46,052 nucleotides of DNA from the NCBI GenBank assembly GCA_016291435.1, contig JAEEXH010000015.1:1-46052 (forward strand). The letters run 5' to 3'. This document shows positions 33,718 to 43,186 of this stretch, one piece after another. Below the pieces are notes generated by a model. That model worked only from the letters and a program-made list of their open reading frames with translations, did not search any database and was not told the DNA's origin. Numbering within the stretch: position 1 is the stretch's first letter; each line of letters begins with the position of its first letter. The stretch comes from Oscillospiraceae bacterium. GTDB lineage: Bacteria > Bacillota > Clostridia > Oscillospirales > Ruminococcaceae. Made by a program: the position numbers and the translations under genes.

Positions 33718-34791
33718 ATGGAAGATAATTTCAATCAGCCCGAAATCATCGGGACTGAAACAGCCGTTCAGCCGGAGCCGCCGGTTGATACAGAGGCCGT
33801 TTACAAGGAAGCGAAGCACAGCTACTCTTTCTCGCTTCTGAACATCATGCTCTACGGACTCATCGGACAGCTTCTTGTCGGCGGTGTGTTCCTGATTCTG
33901 AAGCTGACAGGTTTCGATGAGAATATGTCAAAGAATTTGGAATATGTCTTCAACTTTGTACCGATGTATTTCATCGCTTTTCCGCTCTTTTTACTGATTG
34001 GCAAGGCGATCAAGCCTTCTCCGCCGAAGCAATACAGCATGAAGCCGGGGCAATTTGTGATCGCGGTGATCATGTGCTTTGCATTTATGGTTGCCGGAGC
34101 GCTGATCGGAAATTTCGTCAATCTGATTTTCGGCGCCATCTTCGGCTTCAAGATTGACTCCTCTGTACTGAACGAAGGCATCCTCGGCGAAGGAAGTCTC
34201 GCCATCACGATCTTTGCAGTGCTCGGTGCGCCGATCATAGAGGAGCTGATCTTCCGCAAGTTCCTGATCGACCGTGTCCGCAAATACGGCGAAGGCACAG
34301 CGATTCTGATGTCCGGCATCATGTTCGGTCTGTTCCACGGCAATTTCTCGCAGTGCTTCTTCGCTGCAATGCTCGGCATGTTCTTTGCATTCATCTACAT
34401 CCGCACAGGAAAGATCCAGTATACGATCGCGCTCCATATGATCATCAATTTCTGCGGTAGCGTGATCTCCGGCGCAATCCTCCGAAACATAGATTTTGAG
34501 GGTTTCCTCGAGCTCGCTGAGAAAAACGATATTTCCGGTCTGCTCGAAATGCTCCCGCAGCTCATCCCGCTTCTGATTTTCGTGACATGTGAATACGGAC
34601 TTGCGATTGCAGGTTTCGTGCTTCTCATCGTGAACCGCAAGAAGTTCCGGCTCGAGCCCGCTGAGGTACCGCTGGAAAAGGCAAAGCTCAGAAAGGCTGC
34701 ATGGCTGAATGTCGGCTGCATCCTTCTGCTGATCTTCTGCCTGGCGCTGTTCGTGATCACCGGGTTACAGCTGAGCGGCAAAATGGAGTAA
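33718..34791 (+). CDS. CPBP-family intramembrane metalloprotease (Abi/CaaX-like)
   Basis: 357 residues with about eight TM helices. The family's metal-binding motifs are present: Glu175-Glu176 in IIEELIFRKFL (EExxxR), His207 in GLFHGN (FxxxH) and His240 in ALHMIIN. The N-terminal 35 residues are acidic and Pro/Glu-rich and probably cytoplasmic. Bacterial CPBP proteins act as membrane-embedded proteases, some in bacteriocin self-immunity, many with unknown substrates. The gene follows the repeat-protein gene by 61 bases across a hairpin, so it may be partly co-transcribed. A working association between the two is possible but unproven. It ends at a strong terminator. Confidence 0.92.
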   Translation: MEDNFNQPEIIGTETAVQPEPPVDTEAVYKEAKHSYSFSLLNIMLYGLIGQLLVGGVFLILKLTGFDENMSKNLEYVFNFVPMYFIAFPLFLLIGKAIKPSPPKQYSMKPGQFVIAVIMCFAFMVAGALIGNFVNLIFGAIFGFKIDSSVLNEGILGEGSLAITIFAVLGAPIIEELIFRKFLIDRVRKYGEGTAILMSGIMFGLFHGNFSQCFFAAMLGMFFAFIYIRTGKIQYTIALHMIINFCGSVISGAILRNIDFEGFLELAEKNDISGLLEMLPQLIPLLIFVTCEYGLAIAGFVLLIVNRKKFRLEPAEVPLEKAKLRKAAWLNVGCILLLIFCLALFVITGLQLSGKME

Positions 34792-34798
34792 AACAACG

Positions 34799-34829
34799 AA
34801 AGGCAGGGTTTAACGCCCTGCCTTTTCTT
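34799..34829 (+). terminator. Terminator of the CPBP protease gene
   Basis: A perfect 10-bp stem (34799-34808 with 34816-34825) is followed by TTCTTC; eight bases after the stop. Confidence 0.85.
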
Positions 34830-34856
34830 CTGTATACATGAGAATCAGATATAGCA

Positions 34857-34885
34857 AAGGCAGGATGCTTGTTACATCCTGCCTT
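34857..34885 (-). terminator. Terminator of the cmk-plsC-M15 operon
   Basis: A perfect 11-bp stem (34857-34867 with 34875-34885, 7-nt loop) lies 11 bases past the minus-strand stop. The downstream T tract is short (TTTGCT). Its core AAGGCAGG repeats that of the facing terminator at 34799. Confidence 0.7.
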
Positions 34886-34896
34886 ATTGTTTGTGC

Positions 34897-35961
34897 TTAC
34901 TCCGCTGCAGGAGTGGTTTCGTCGCCGATGACCACAGCAGGCTCATTGCCGGTGCTGCCGGTCTTTGCACATGCTACGACAAAGCCGTTCATGTTGTCGC
35001 CGGAGATGATCGGATCGGTACCGTTCAGGTACGGAATATCGGTTGTTGCGGTTGCGCCGGCCTTAACATAGTAGATCTCGTAGATAATGCCTTTGACTTC
35101 GATAGAGAGATGCTCTTTGTCCCACGGGTGCTCGCGGACAAGTGCGAGGTATTCTTCGAGGCAGAGATCATTGGTCTTCATATACTGTGCGTGAGGTTCG
35201 CCGACATAGCGGAGATGCCATTCCATCGCGTTGTGACCTGTCTGCTCCTCCTTGCCTGCCGGGAAGCGTTGGATGAAGCCGTAATCAACTGCATGCTGCG
35301 CGAGCCACGGATAAGAGGCGGAGCTGTACGGAGTGTGCGAGGTTTCACTGAGAATGCCGATATCCATAGAAAGACCGGCAGCACGCTCAGGAACGCCGAG
35401 ACCGTACTGTGCGGAGCCGGGCTCCTGCGTGGTCGAATAGACAAGCAGATTGCCGAATCCTGTCGCGTTGTAGAAATCATTGAAGAGCGAAACCAGCGAG
35501 GTTGCCATTGCAGTGTTGAGCTGGAGATCTGTTCTCGGCAGACGCAGATGCGAGTAATTGATATCTGCGAAGGTCGTGAGATCCGCCGCACCGCTGAATG
35601 CGTGTTCCTCATTGACAAGGATCAGGCTGCCCTTGATTGTGTCAGCGGTTGAAACCTGCAATGTGCTGTAATCCGCGGGCGGTGTGAGCGGCGCAGCAGC
35701 GGTCGTTGTTGTGTCGGGACCTGCATTTGCGCCCGCGCCGGTTGTCGTGCCGGTTTCGCCGGTTTCCTCCGGCACAAGCGGATCGTAGGAGGAAGCATCA
35801 GAGATGGATTCAACCTGCGATGATGATGTATGTACATTCAGTGTACCCTTTGCACCCTGCCAGTCGCTGTATAGGCGGCGGCAGAAGTCCACAGCGAAGA
35901 TTCCGAGAATGACGATTGTCAGGATCAGCGCGATCTTGCCGTAATCAATTCTGCGATTCAT
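34897..35961 (-). CDS. Membrane-anchored VanY-like (M15) carboxypeptidase homologue, probably degenerate
   Basis: 354 residues. An N-terminal TM anchor at about 9-25, a low-complexity Thr/Gly/Ala stalk (about 45-95), then a D-Ala-D-Ala carboxypeptidase-like domain (about 100-300). VanY landmarks present are GLSMDIG (Asp zinc ligand), AVDYGFIQRFPAGKEEQTG, and EWHLRYVGEPHA with the catalytic Glu and C-terminal His ligand. The first His ligand of the usual SEHxxGLAxD motif is replaced by Arg in PERAAGLSMD (codon CGT, one transition from a His codon), and the upstream YRS motif is missing. It may bind rather than cut peptidoglycan stems. It is the last gene of an operon with cmk and plsC. Confidence 0.85.
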   Translation of the reverse strand: MNRRIDYGKIALILTIVILGIFAVDFCRRLYSDWQGAKGTLNVHTSSSQVESISDASSYDPLVPEETGETGTTTGAGANAGPDTTTTAAAPLTPPADYSTLQVSTADTIKGSLILVNEEHAFSGAADLTTFADINYSHLRLPRTDLQLNTAMATSLVSLFNDFYNATGFGNLLVYSTTQEPGSAQYGLGVPERAAGLSMDIGILSETSHTPYSSASYPWLAQHAVDYGFIQRFPAGKEEQTGHNAMEWHLRYVGEPHAQYMKTNDLCLEEYLALVREHPWDKEHLSIEVKGIIYEIYYVKAGATATTDIPYLNGTDPIISGDNMNGFVVACAKTGSTGNEPAVVIGDETTPAAE

Positions 35962-35967
35962 AGGTGG

Positions 35968-36612
35968 TTATTCTCCCTTCTGCGCAGGCTTATCTTCCTG
36001 CACTTGGCTTTCTGTCTGCATCGGCAGCAGTGCGGCGACATTCCGCGACATTTCCTGCCGGATCTGTTTGAGTACGGCACCGGAGGGTTTTTCCGGGTCC
36101 GTCTGCGGGATCGAAAAAGGTGCGCCGTAAGTGACGAGGATGCGGCTGCGGAAGTGCAGCTGTCCGTCGAAAGAAATGCCGACCGGCACGACAGGCACAC
36201 CGGTCTGCGCTGCGATCAGCGCGGCGCCTGTTTTGAAGTGCATCAGCTTGCCGTCTTTTGAGCGTGTGCCCTCCGGGAAGATCAGTGCATTTTCGCCGGC
36301 TCTGAGGCGCGTTTCCAGTTCCTCCAGTGCGGAGACATCACCGGCACCGCGGTCAATCGCGACTGCACCGAGCTTTTTGAGCAGCCAGCCGATGAAGCCC
36401 TGTGAAAAGAGCTCCTGCTTTGCGAGAAAGCAAAACTGAGTTTCAGGATTCTGAATGCCGATCAGAATCGGGTCAGCATTGCTGCGGTGGTTGCTGACAA
36501 AGAGATAGCCGCCCTCCTTCGGCAGCTGCTCTCTGCCCTTCACCTCAATGCGGTAGCAGAGCGGCATCAGAAAGGACATCAGCCGGATTGCAAATTTATA
36601 AAATCCTTTCAT
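35968..36612 (-). CDS. plsC: 1-acyl-sn-glycerol-3-phosphate acyltransferase
   Basis: 214 residues from the ATG at 36612, which overlaps the cmk stop (ATGA). An ATG seven codons upstream is less likely because it lies ahead of the GGGAGAA ribosome-binding site. The HX4D catalytic motif is NHRSNAD (His42, Asp47), and the substrate-binding motif FPEGTRS is near residue 111. An N-terminal hydrophobic stretch anchors it to the membrane. It adds the second acyl chain to lysophosphatidic acid in phospholipid synthesis. The cmk-plsC order is common in Clostridia, where CMP/CDP supply and phosphatidate formation are linked. Confidence 0.93.
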   Translation of the reverse strand: MKGFYKFAIRLMSFLMPLCYRIEVKGREQLPKEGGYLFVSNHRSNADPILIGIQNPETQFCFLAKQELFSQGFIGWLLKKLGAVAIDRGAGDVSALEELETRLRAGENALIFPEGTRSKDGKLMHFKTGAALIAAQTGVPVVPVGISFDGQLHFRSRILVTYGAPFSIPQTDPEKPSGAVLKQIRQEMSRNVAALLPMQTESQVQEDKPAQKGE

Positions 36613-37280
36613 AAATGCAGCTTCTCCCTGCATACAGCATAGAGCATTTCTTCGGACTGCTTGAGATCGGCGTCTGTGGTGTCAACTGTCACGGCATCCT
36701 CAGCGGGTCTGAGCGGTGCGATCTCGCGTGTCATATCCTGCTTGTCCCGCCGGATGACATCTGCGAGCACATCCTCATAGCTCTGTGTGCCGGGCTTTTT
36801 CTCCTCAAGCTCCAGCCAGCGGCGGTAAGCGCGCTTCTCGGCTGCTGCTGTGAGAAAGATCTTGACATCCGCATCGGGCAGAACGACCGTGCCGATATCG
36901 CGTCCGTCCATGACGACAGACTGTTCTTTTGCAAGCTGCCGCTGTGTTTCGAGCAGGAAAGCCCGGACAGCGGGGATTGCGGAAACGGCAGATGCACGCA
37001 TGGATACCTCGGGAGTACGGATCAGCGCCGACACATCGTTGCCGTTCGCAAAGACATGCTGTGCGCCGTCCACATACCGAAGCGAGATCTGTAAATCGGG
37101 GAGTGCGGCGAGTATGTCGCGTTCCGATTCTGCGTTCCGCCGGATCATTTCATAAGCGATCGCACGGTACATCGCACCCGTATCGACATAGACAAAGCCG
37201 AGACGTGCAGCGAGCCGGCGGGCGAGCGTGCTCTTGCCTGCGCCGGAAGGACCGTCGATAGCGATATTGACAGATTTCAT
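36609..37280 (-). CDS. cmk: Cytidylate kinase
   Basis: 223 residues. The P-loop GPSGAGKS is at 10-17; YVDTGAMYRAIA, SMRASAVSAIPAVR and MDGRDIGTVVLPDA are characteristic Cmk stretches, and the lid region contains RRWLELEEK. It phosphorylates CMP and dCMP in the cytoplasm. It is the first gene of the cmk-plsC-M15 operon, with a good promoter and GGAGG site upstream. Confidence 0.97.
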   Translation of the reverse strand: MKSVNIAIDGPSGAGKSTLARRLAARLGFVYVDTGAMYRAIAYEMIRRNAESERDILAALPDLQISLRYVDGAQHVFANGNDVSALIRTPEVSMRASAVSAIPAVRAFLLETQRQLAKEQSVVMDGRDIGTVVLPDADVKIFLTAAAEKRAYRRWLELEEKKPGTQSYEDVLADVIRRDKQDMTREIAPLRPAEDAVTVDTTDADLKQSEEMLYAVCREKLHL

Positions 37281-37318
37281 TTGTAAGCCTCCGTCTTCTG
37301 ACAGAATTCGTCACTATT

Positions 37319-37347
37319 AGTATACCACATTCCCGCGGATTTTGCAA
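37319..37347 (-). promoter_or_regulatory. Promoter of the cmk operon
   Basis: On the minus strand TTGCAA (37342-37347), a 17-bp spacer and TATACT (37319-37324) lie 39 bases before the start. Confidence 0.75.
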
Positions 37348-37503
37348 GCGGTTTCAGGGTGATTTTGTCGAAATGGTAACAATTTGGCAAAAAATTGATA
37401 AATTCCGGCAGTTCTTTCAGTTCATACACCGTTGTTTTCAGTAAAATCGGGATAAAAGATATATATTTTACATCCTTTTCACGAAATTTTCATTCCGCAT
37501 TTA

Positions 37504-37532
37504 TTGCTATTTTAAGAATTATATGGTATACT
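37504..37532 (+). promoter_or_regulatory. Promoter of the nucleoside phosphorylase operon
   Basis: TTGCTA (37504-37509), a 17-bp spacer and TATACT (37527-37532), 32 bases before the ATG. The AT-rich stretch between this and the cmk promoter (37348-37503) holds nothing else recognised. Confidence 0.7.
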
Positions 37533-37563
37533 GAAGCTAACGAAATCAAGGGAGGTATGCGTT

Positions 37564-38886
<1,323 letters not shown>

Positions 38887-38912
38887 TCGCGAAAAAAGGG
38901 GAGGAACCAATC

Positions 38913-39818
38913 ATGCATATCGGAACAAAGATCAGAAAGCTCGGCGCACTCCTTATGAGTGCCCTTACGCTGATTGCAGCGGCGGGATGCCAGAGCAGCT
39001 CCGGCAGTGAAGTATCACAGACTGAAACGACTGTTACACCGACAGATGTGACCGGCGACGTCACAATTACCACCTTTGATGTCGGCAAGGCGGACGCGAT
39101 GATCATTCAGACTGCGAACACTGTGACTGTTATTGACACCGGAAACAAAGGTGACGGCAAGAAAATCGAGAAATATCTTGCCGCACAGGGGATCGACACG
39201 GTCAATACGCTGATCATCACGCATTTTGATAAGGATCATGTCGGCGGTGCGGCGCGTGTCATCAACCGCCTGAAAGTTGAGACGATCTATGTCCCGGATT
39301 ATACCTCCGCAGGCGATGAATATCAGTCATTTATGGAGAAGGTCAATGAGCTCGGCAAGGAGCTGACAGTCATGAAAACAGGCACAGATACAGCCTGGAC
39401 TGCCGATGATGCACATTTCAGGCTCTATGCTGCAAAGGAGACTTACTACGGTAAGGACGAGGAAAATGATTTCTCTCTAGTGCTTCATATGCAGCACGGC
39501 GCCAATACTTTCCTCTTTGCAGGCGATGCGGAGGTTGCGCGTCAGAGGGAGATCATCTCGCTGAAGCTCGGGCAGATCACTTACCTGAAATTCCCGTATC
39601 ACGGCAACTATATGTCTACAACGGAGGATTTCCTCAATGCAACGAATCCGAAGTATGCGGTCGTCTGCTGCTCTGAGGAGGAAAATGCCGATCCCTCGAC
39701 CGTTGAAACGCTGAAAACACGCGGCGTGGAAGCATATTACACCACGAACGGCGACATCACTGCTGTCTGCGACGGCAGCAAGATCACCTTTACACAGGGA
39801 GCAGCAGCCGTTTCGTAA
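38913..39818 (+). CDS. ComEC-like metallo-beta-lactamase-fold lipoprotein
   Basis: 301 residues. The lipobox IAAAGC gives a lipidated Cys at 26, then a Ser/Thr linker, then a metallo-beta-lactamase domain with the metal motif THFDKDHVGG, an FAGDAE segment and a PYHGNY segment near the end. The order resembles the extracellular C-terminal domain of the competence protein ComEC standing alone, as found widely in Firmicutes. It probably hydrolyses a phosphodiester outside the cell, perhaps nucleic acid; combined with the nucleoside phosphorylase upstream, nucleotide scavenging is a reasonable but untested guess. A strong GGGGAGGAA site precedes the start. Confidence 0.88.
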   Translation: MHIGTKIRKLGALLMSALTLIAAAGCQSSSGSEVSQTETTVTPTDVTGDVTITTFDVGKADAMIIQTANTVTVIDTGNKGDGKKIEKYLAAQGIDTVNTLIITHFDKDHVGGAARVINRLKVETIYVPDYTSAGDEYQSFMEKVNELGKELTVMKTGTDTAWTADDAHFRLYAAKETYYGKDEENDFSLVLHMQHGANTFLFAGDAEVARQREIISLKLGQITYLKFPYHGNYMSTTEDFLNATNPKYAVVCCSEEENADPSTVETLKTRGVEAYYTTNGDITAVCDGSKITFTQGAAAVS

Positions 39819-39822
39819 ACAA

Positions 39823-39838
39823 TGTTCCGCGTGGAACA
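39823..39838. promoter_or_regulatory. parS-like palindrome TGTTCCGCGTGGAACA
   Basis: A 16-bp near-palindrome between two genes. It differs from the Firmicute parS consensus TGTTTCACGTGAAACA at three positions (C for T, G for A, G for A) but keeps the TGTT...AACA ends and the CGTG core. It has 7-bp arms with a 4-base centre and no T tract, so a ParB (Spo0J) site is more likely than a terminator. Confidence 0.5.
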
Positions 39839-39881
39839 TAATCCGCGTATTTACACAGATTTTCAGGGGATATAGAAGAAC

Positions 39882-40964
39882 ATGTCGATACAGAAAACAG
39901 CAGCTGTGCTGGCGGCTGCGATCGCCGGAGGCTACGGCTTTCTGCGGTATTATCCCGCATTCGGCGGCAATCAGAGTGCAGATGACAGGGCTGCTTACCG
40001 CGGCAGAGCGGAGAATTTCGCCGGGAAACAGTTTCAGTATCCCGCAGCATGGGTGACCGACTCCGGCGCGAAGGACATCCGTCTCTCGCACAAGGCAACT
40101 GTGCCGCGTGCAAAGCTCCCGGTTGCCGTGCCCGATTTTGACATGCGCACAGAAGGCGCTGCCGTGACATGGTTCGGGCATTCCGGCGTACTGCTGGCAG
40201 TCTGCGGAATGCAGATTCTGATTGATCCGATTTTCAGCCCCCGCTGCTTCCCGATGCAGTGGATAGGACCGAAGCGCTTTACACAGCCGACCGTGTCGCC
40301 GGAGGATCTTCCGCAGATCGACCTGCTGCTTCTGACGCACGATCACCACGATCATCTGGATCCGCAGACAATCCGTGCGTTGGACAGCCGTGTTCGGCAA
40401 TATGCCGTTCCGCTCGGTGCGGAAAAGCATCTGCTTCGCTGGGGCATTGCCGCAGCGAAGATCCGCTGTTTATCCTGGTGGGAGACCGCAGAGTTTGACG
40501 GAATATCTGTGACAGCGACACCGACGCGCCATTTTTCCGGGAGACGCTTTATCGACCAGAACCGAACGCTCTGGTGCGGATACATGCTTCATACAGACTG
40601 CGGGCAGATTTATGTCAGCGGAGACGGCGGCTTCGGCGGTCACTTCGCGGAAATACGGAAGCGCTGCGGCAAAACGGATCTTGCGCTGATGGAATGCGGG
40701 CAATACAATTCCCGCTGGCACTGGGGACATCTCTTCCCGGAGGAATCCGTGCAGGCAGCGGAAATCCTAGGCGCAGATACGGCGATTCCGGTGCACTGGG
40801 GCGCATTCGTGCTCTCCGATCACGGGTGGGATGATCCGCCTGAGCGATTTGTACGTGCTGCGCAGAAAACAGGCATTCGCGTGATGACGCCGCATTTTTG
40901 TGAAACAGTCGATACAGCACACCCCGAGAAAGCCGCTGAACGCTGGTGGCGTTCCTATGTATAA
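39882..40964 (+). CDS. NAPE-PLD/UlaG-like metallo-beta-lactamase-fold hydrolase
   Basis: 360 residues. An N-terminal hydrophobic stretch (about 5-25) may anchor it. The metal-binding HxHxDH motif is in LLTHDHHDHLD (near 150), preceded by TWFGHSGVLL and IDPIF and followed by YVSGDGG (the metal-bridging Asp) and PVHWGAFVLSDH. These features match the broad NAPE-phospholipase D/UlaG-like group. The real substrate is unknown. It lies 63 bases after the ComEC-like gene, with the parS-like site in between, and ends at a bidirectional terminator. A plausible GGGG ribosome-binding site lies slightly far from the ATG. Confidence 0.87.
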   Translation: MSIQKTAAVLAAAIAGGYGFLRYYPAFGGNQSADDRAAYRGRAENFAGKQFQYPAAWVTDSGAKDIRLSHKATVPRAKLPVAVPDFDMRTEGAAVTWFGHSGVLLAVCGMQILIDPIFSPRCFPMQWIGPKRFTQPTVSPEDLPQIDLLLLTHDHHDHLDPQTIRALDSRVRQYAVPLGAEKHLLRWGIAAAKIRCLSWWETAEFDGISVTATPTRHFSGRRFIDQNRTLWCGYMLHTDCGQIYVSGDGGFGGHFAEIRKRCGKTDLALMECGQYNSRWHWGHLFPEESVQAAEILGADTAIPVHWGAFVLSDHGWDDPPERFVRAAQKTGIRVMTPHFCETVDTAHPEKAAERWWRSYV

Positions 40965-40965
40965 A

Positions 40966-40997
40966 AAAACAGCCCTCTTGCGGGGGCTGTTTTCTGT
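40966..40997. terminator. Bidirectional terminator between the MBL gene and the ABC ATPase gene
   Basis: A 10-bp stem (40966-40975 with 40984-40993) has flanking A and T runs directly between two convergent stop codons. Confidence 0.85.
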
Positions 40998-41717
40998 TTA
41001 CTGCGGTTTGTCTTCGTCACGCAGCGCCTGAATGATTTTTTCGCGGAACTCATGACTGTTGAGGTCAGCTTTGCCGACCGGCTCCAGCATGCCGTGGCTG
41101 AGCAGCACGATCTCATCGCAGAGATCCAGCGCGAGATCGAGAATATGTGTCGAGAAAATGGTGATCTTGCCCTGCTTCTGCGAACGAAGCAGTTGTTTCA
41201 TCTCCTCCGCGACAACGACATCCAGCGAGGTAAGCGGCTCATCGAGCAGGAGCAGCTTCGGATCTGAGATGATATTGACAAGCATCTGCATCTTGTTCTT
41301 CATGCCGTGAGAGTAATCCTTGAGCAGCTTGTCGCGGTCTTCCGGTGCAATGCTCACGAAATCAAAGTACATGTCGGGCTCAAGTGCATTCCGGATCGAG
41401 TCCGCATGAATATCGAGGAAGAATTTGAGAAACTCTCTGCCTGTCAAAAACTCCGGCACAGTCGGGGTCGAGAGCACATAGCCGATATCGTCATTATCCG
41501 GCTCTTTCTGCGCGCCGTCAACGGTGAAGAAGAAGCTGCCGCTGTCTGCCTTCATGTCGCGGTTGATGCAGTTGAAGAGCGTTGTCTTGCCGGCGCCGTT
41601 TCTGCCGAGCAGACCGTAGATCTTGCCGCTCTCGAATGTAAAATCAATATCCCGCAGCACCTGCTTCTGATCGAACGCCTTTGCCATGTGCGAGATGGTG
41701 AACTGTAACTGATCCAT
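40998..41717 (-). CDS. ABC transporter ATP-binding protein without a neighbouring permease
   Basis: 239 residues. Walker A GRNGAGKT at 38-45, signature YSHGMKNKM, Walker B LLLLDEPLTSLD, and H-loop FSTHIL. The sequence is of the ABC-2 exporter type, with a C-terminal extension. AGGAGG precedes the ATG. It lies 15 bases after the GH113-like gene, and the next gene is convergent, so no permease is encoded in the same unit. It either pairs with membrane subunits elsewhere or has lost its permease. Confidence 0.92.
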   Translation of the reverse strand: MDQLQFTISHMAKAFDQKQVLRDIDFTFESGKIYGLLGRNGAGKTTLFNCINRDMKADSGSFFFTVDGAQKEPDNDDIGYVLSTPTVPEFLTGREFLKFFLDIHADSIRNALEPDMYFDFVSIAPEDRDKLLKDYSHGMKNKMQMLVNIISDPKLLLLDEPLTSLDVVVAEEMKQLLRSQKQGKITIFSTHILDLALDLCDEIVLLSHGMLEPVGKADLNSHEFREKIIQALRDEDKPQ

Positions 41718-41732
41718 TTGTTCCTCCTGATG

Positions 41733-42701
41733 TCAGTCTTTGGTGTACCACTTGCGGAGCGTCTGCTCGGCCAGCTTGCCGTAAACTGTGAAATCGCGGT
41801 TGAGCTTTGCCTCTTCTTCTGAGGGCAGGGTCGCTTTCCAGTCCCACCAGAAATAGCCGCAGAACCACGGAATATCCCATGTTGCTTCCATTGCAGTTTC
41901 ATAGAAATCCGACTGCTCCTGTTCGTCGAAGGGCTCCTCTGTGCGGTAATGATATTCCCACGGGAACATTGAGCATCCGTGCTCGTTCCGCACGCCGACC
42001 TCCGCAAACATGATCGGTTTTCCGTATTTTTCGTGGCATTCCTCCAGCCGTGCGATGACCTTCTTCCAGCTCTCGCGCATCGTTTCGATGCCGCTCTGCT
42101 CGGGCGTTGTAACGGGATAATAGGCGCTGATGCCGATGACATCGACGTCGGAGAGCCACTTGAAACGCAGCTCATCGCCGTGGTTGATATTGTGCATAAT
42201 GATGCCGCTGAAGCAGGCGCGGACATCCTGAATCAGCTTGCGGCATTGCTCTGCCTGCTTATCCATACCGTACATCTCGCATCCTGTGCAGAGCATTTCA
42301 CAGCCGAGCATTTCTGCCATTTTTGCATAGTGCAGCATAAACTGTGTGTAGGATTTGAACCATTTTTCCCAGTAGCCGCATTCCTCGGTCGGGAAGTCAA
42401 TGCGGGCGCGCCAGGCACCGTCAAGACAATTCACCATCGGCTTCAGACAGACCTTCATCCCGAGCAATTTCGCCATTTTGACGGCATGCTCGATCTCAGC
42501 GTCAGTCTGCGTCCGCGCATAATGCGAAAAAACAGTTGTTGAAGCAAAGGTCTCCTGCCACGCATTGACGGGAATGCAGATCCAGTTGAGCCCGTTTGCG
42601 TGCAGGCGCTTCATTGAAGCCTCCGCTGCTTCGGTCAGAAGCTCGCCGCGGCGGCTGAAAAAGCCCCATGTAAATCCTTTGCAGAATAGTTCGCGTTCCA
42701 T
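41733..42701 (-). CDS. Intracellular GH113-like glycoside hydrolase (possible beta-mannosidic activity)
   Basis: 322 residues, without signal peptide. The (beta/alpha)8-type sequence resembles GH113 beta-mannanases: KMAKLLGMKVCLKPMV, a probable acid/base Glu142 in LCTGCEMYG, DVIGISAYYPV, a probable nucleophile Glu234 in IMFAEVGV, and WFCGYFWWDW near the end. The cytoplasmic location would suit hydrolysis of imported manno-oligosaccharides rather than polymer. Family assignment is by motif pattern; other clan GH-A families are possible. It is co-transcribed with the ABC ATPase gene and has a consensus promoter. Confidence 0.78.
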   Translation of the reverse strand: MERELFCKGFTWGFFSRRGELLTEAAEASMKRLHANGLNWICIPVNAWQETFASTTVFSHYARTQTDAEIEHAVKMAKLLGMKVCLKPMVNCLDGAWRARIDFPTEECGYWEKWFKSYTQFMLHYAKMAEMLGCEMLCTGCEMYGMDKQAEQCRKLIQDVRACFSGIIMHNINHGDELRFKWLSDVDVIGISAYYPVTTPEQSGIETMRESWKKVIARLEECHEKYGKPIMFAEVGVRNEHGCSMFPWEYHYRTEEPFDEQEQSDFYETAMEATWDIPWFCGYFWWDWKATLPSEEEAKLNRDFTVYGKLAEQTLRKWYTKD

Positions 42702-42736
42702 AACGGCACATCCCTTCGGAATTTATTTCCGTTTCT

Positions 42737-42765
42737 ATTATAACACATTACCCGTGAAATTTCAA
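42737..42765 (-). promoter_or_regulatory. Promoter of the GH113-ABC operon
   Basis: On the minus strand TTGAAA (42760-42765), a 17-bp spacer and TATAAT (42737-42742). Confidence 0.75.
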
Positions 42766-43140
42766 CCCTTACTGAGAAATACGATGTTTTGGGCGTTTTC
42801 AGCGATGGGCAGTATGGTCAAACTTTTGGTGTTTCTCGAAATAGCTAGCCACAGAAAGTGGTGCATTTTTTCCACTTTCAAAGATTTTTGAACGTCTGCC
42901 CCGTCAACAATCTCGTTTTGGGAACCCTTGTCCAAAACAGTTACCCCTGCGGATCTACTCATTCAGTTACATCAAATTTGTTGAGCAGTGAAGCGAAAAG
43001 ATTCCGCATTGCGCACGAACTCTCGGAAACACTCAGCTTTCCCCGATGAAATCAGAAAAATAGAGCTGACAAAGTTCACCCTGACGATGTTTGATAATTA
43101 AACGGCAGCGGTTTTACAAAGCGTGAATGCCGTAAAGGAA
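42766..43140. other. 375-bp stretch without a supported gene
   Basis: Short open frames exist on both strands (for example 42858-43049), but none has a ribosome-binding site or recognisable product. A small hairpin (GTTTTGG/CCAAAAC arms) lies near 42913-42938. The stretch is AT-rich and may be degraded sequence at the border of the accessory tail. Confidence 0.5.
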
Positions 43141-43184
43141 GAAGCACTGAGATCTGCTTACCGATAAGCATTTCTCAGGGCTTC
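43141..43184 (-). terminator. Interrupted hairpin terminator after the TetR gene
   Basis: Three stacked stems, GAAGC/GCTTC, CTGAGA/TCTCAG and TGCTTA/TAAGCA, span 43141-43184 just past the stop codon. On the minus strand a weak TTCCTTT tract follows. Confidence 0.6.
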
Positions 43185-43186
43185 AT

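Noticed and set aside
39821-39840. Palindrome as an intrinsic terminator
   Set aside because: 7-bp arms with no T tract; the match to parS explains it better.
42858-43049. 63-codon open frame in the gene-free stretch
   Set aside because: No ribosome-binding site, no recognisable product, and overlapping short frames on the other strand are equally plausible.
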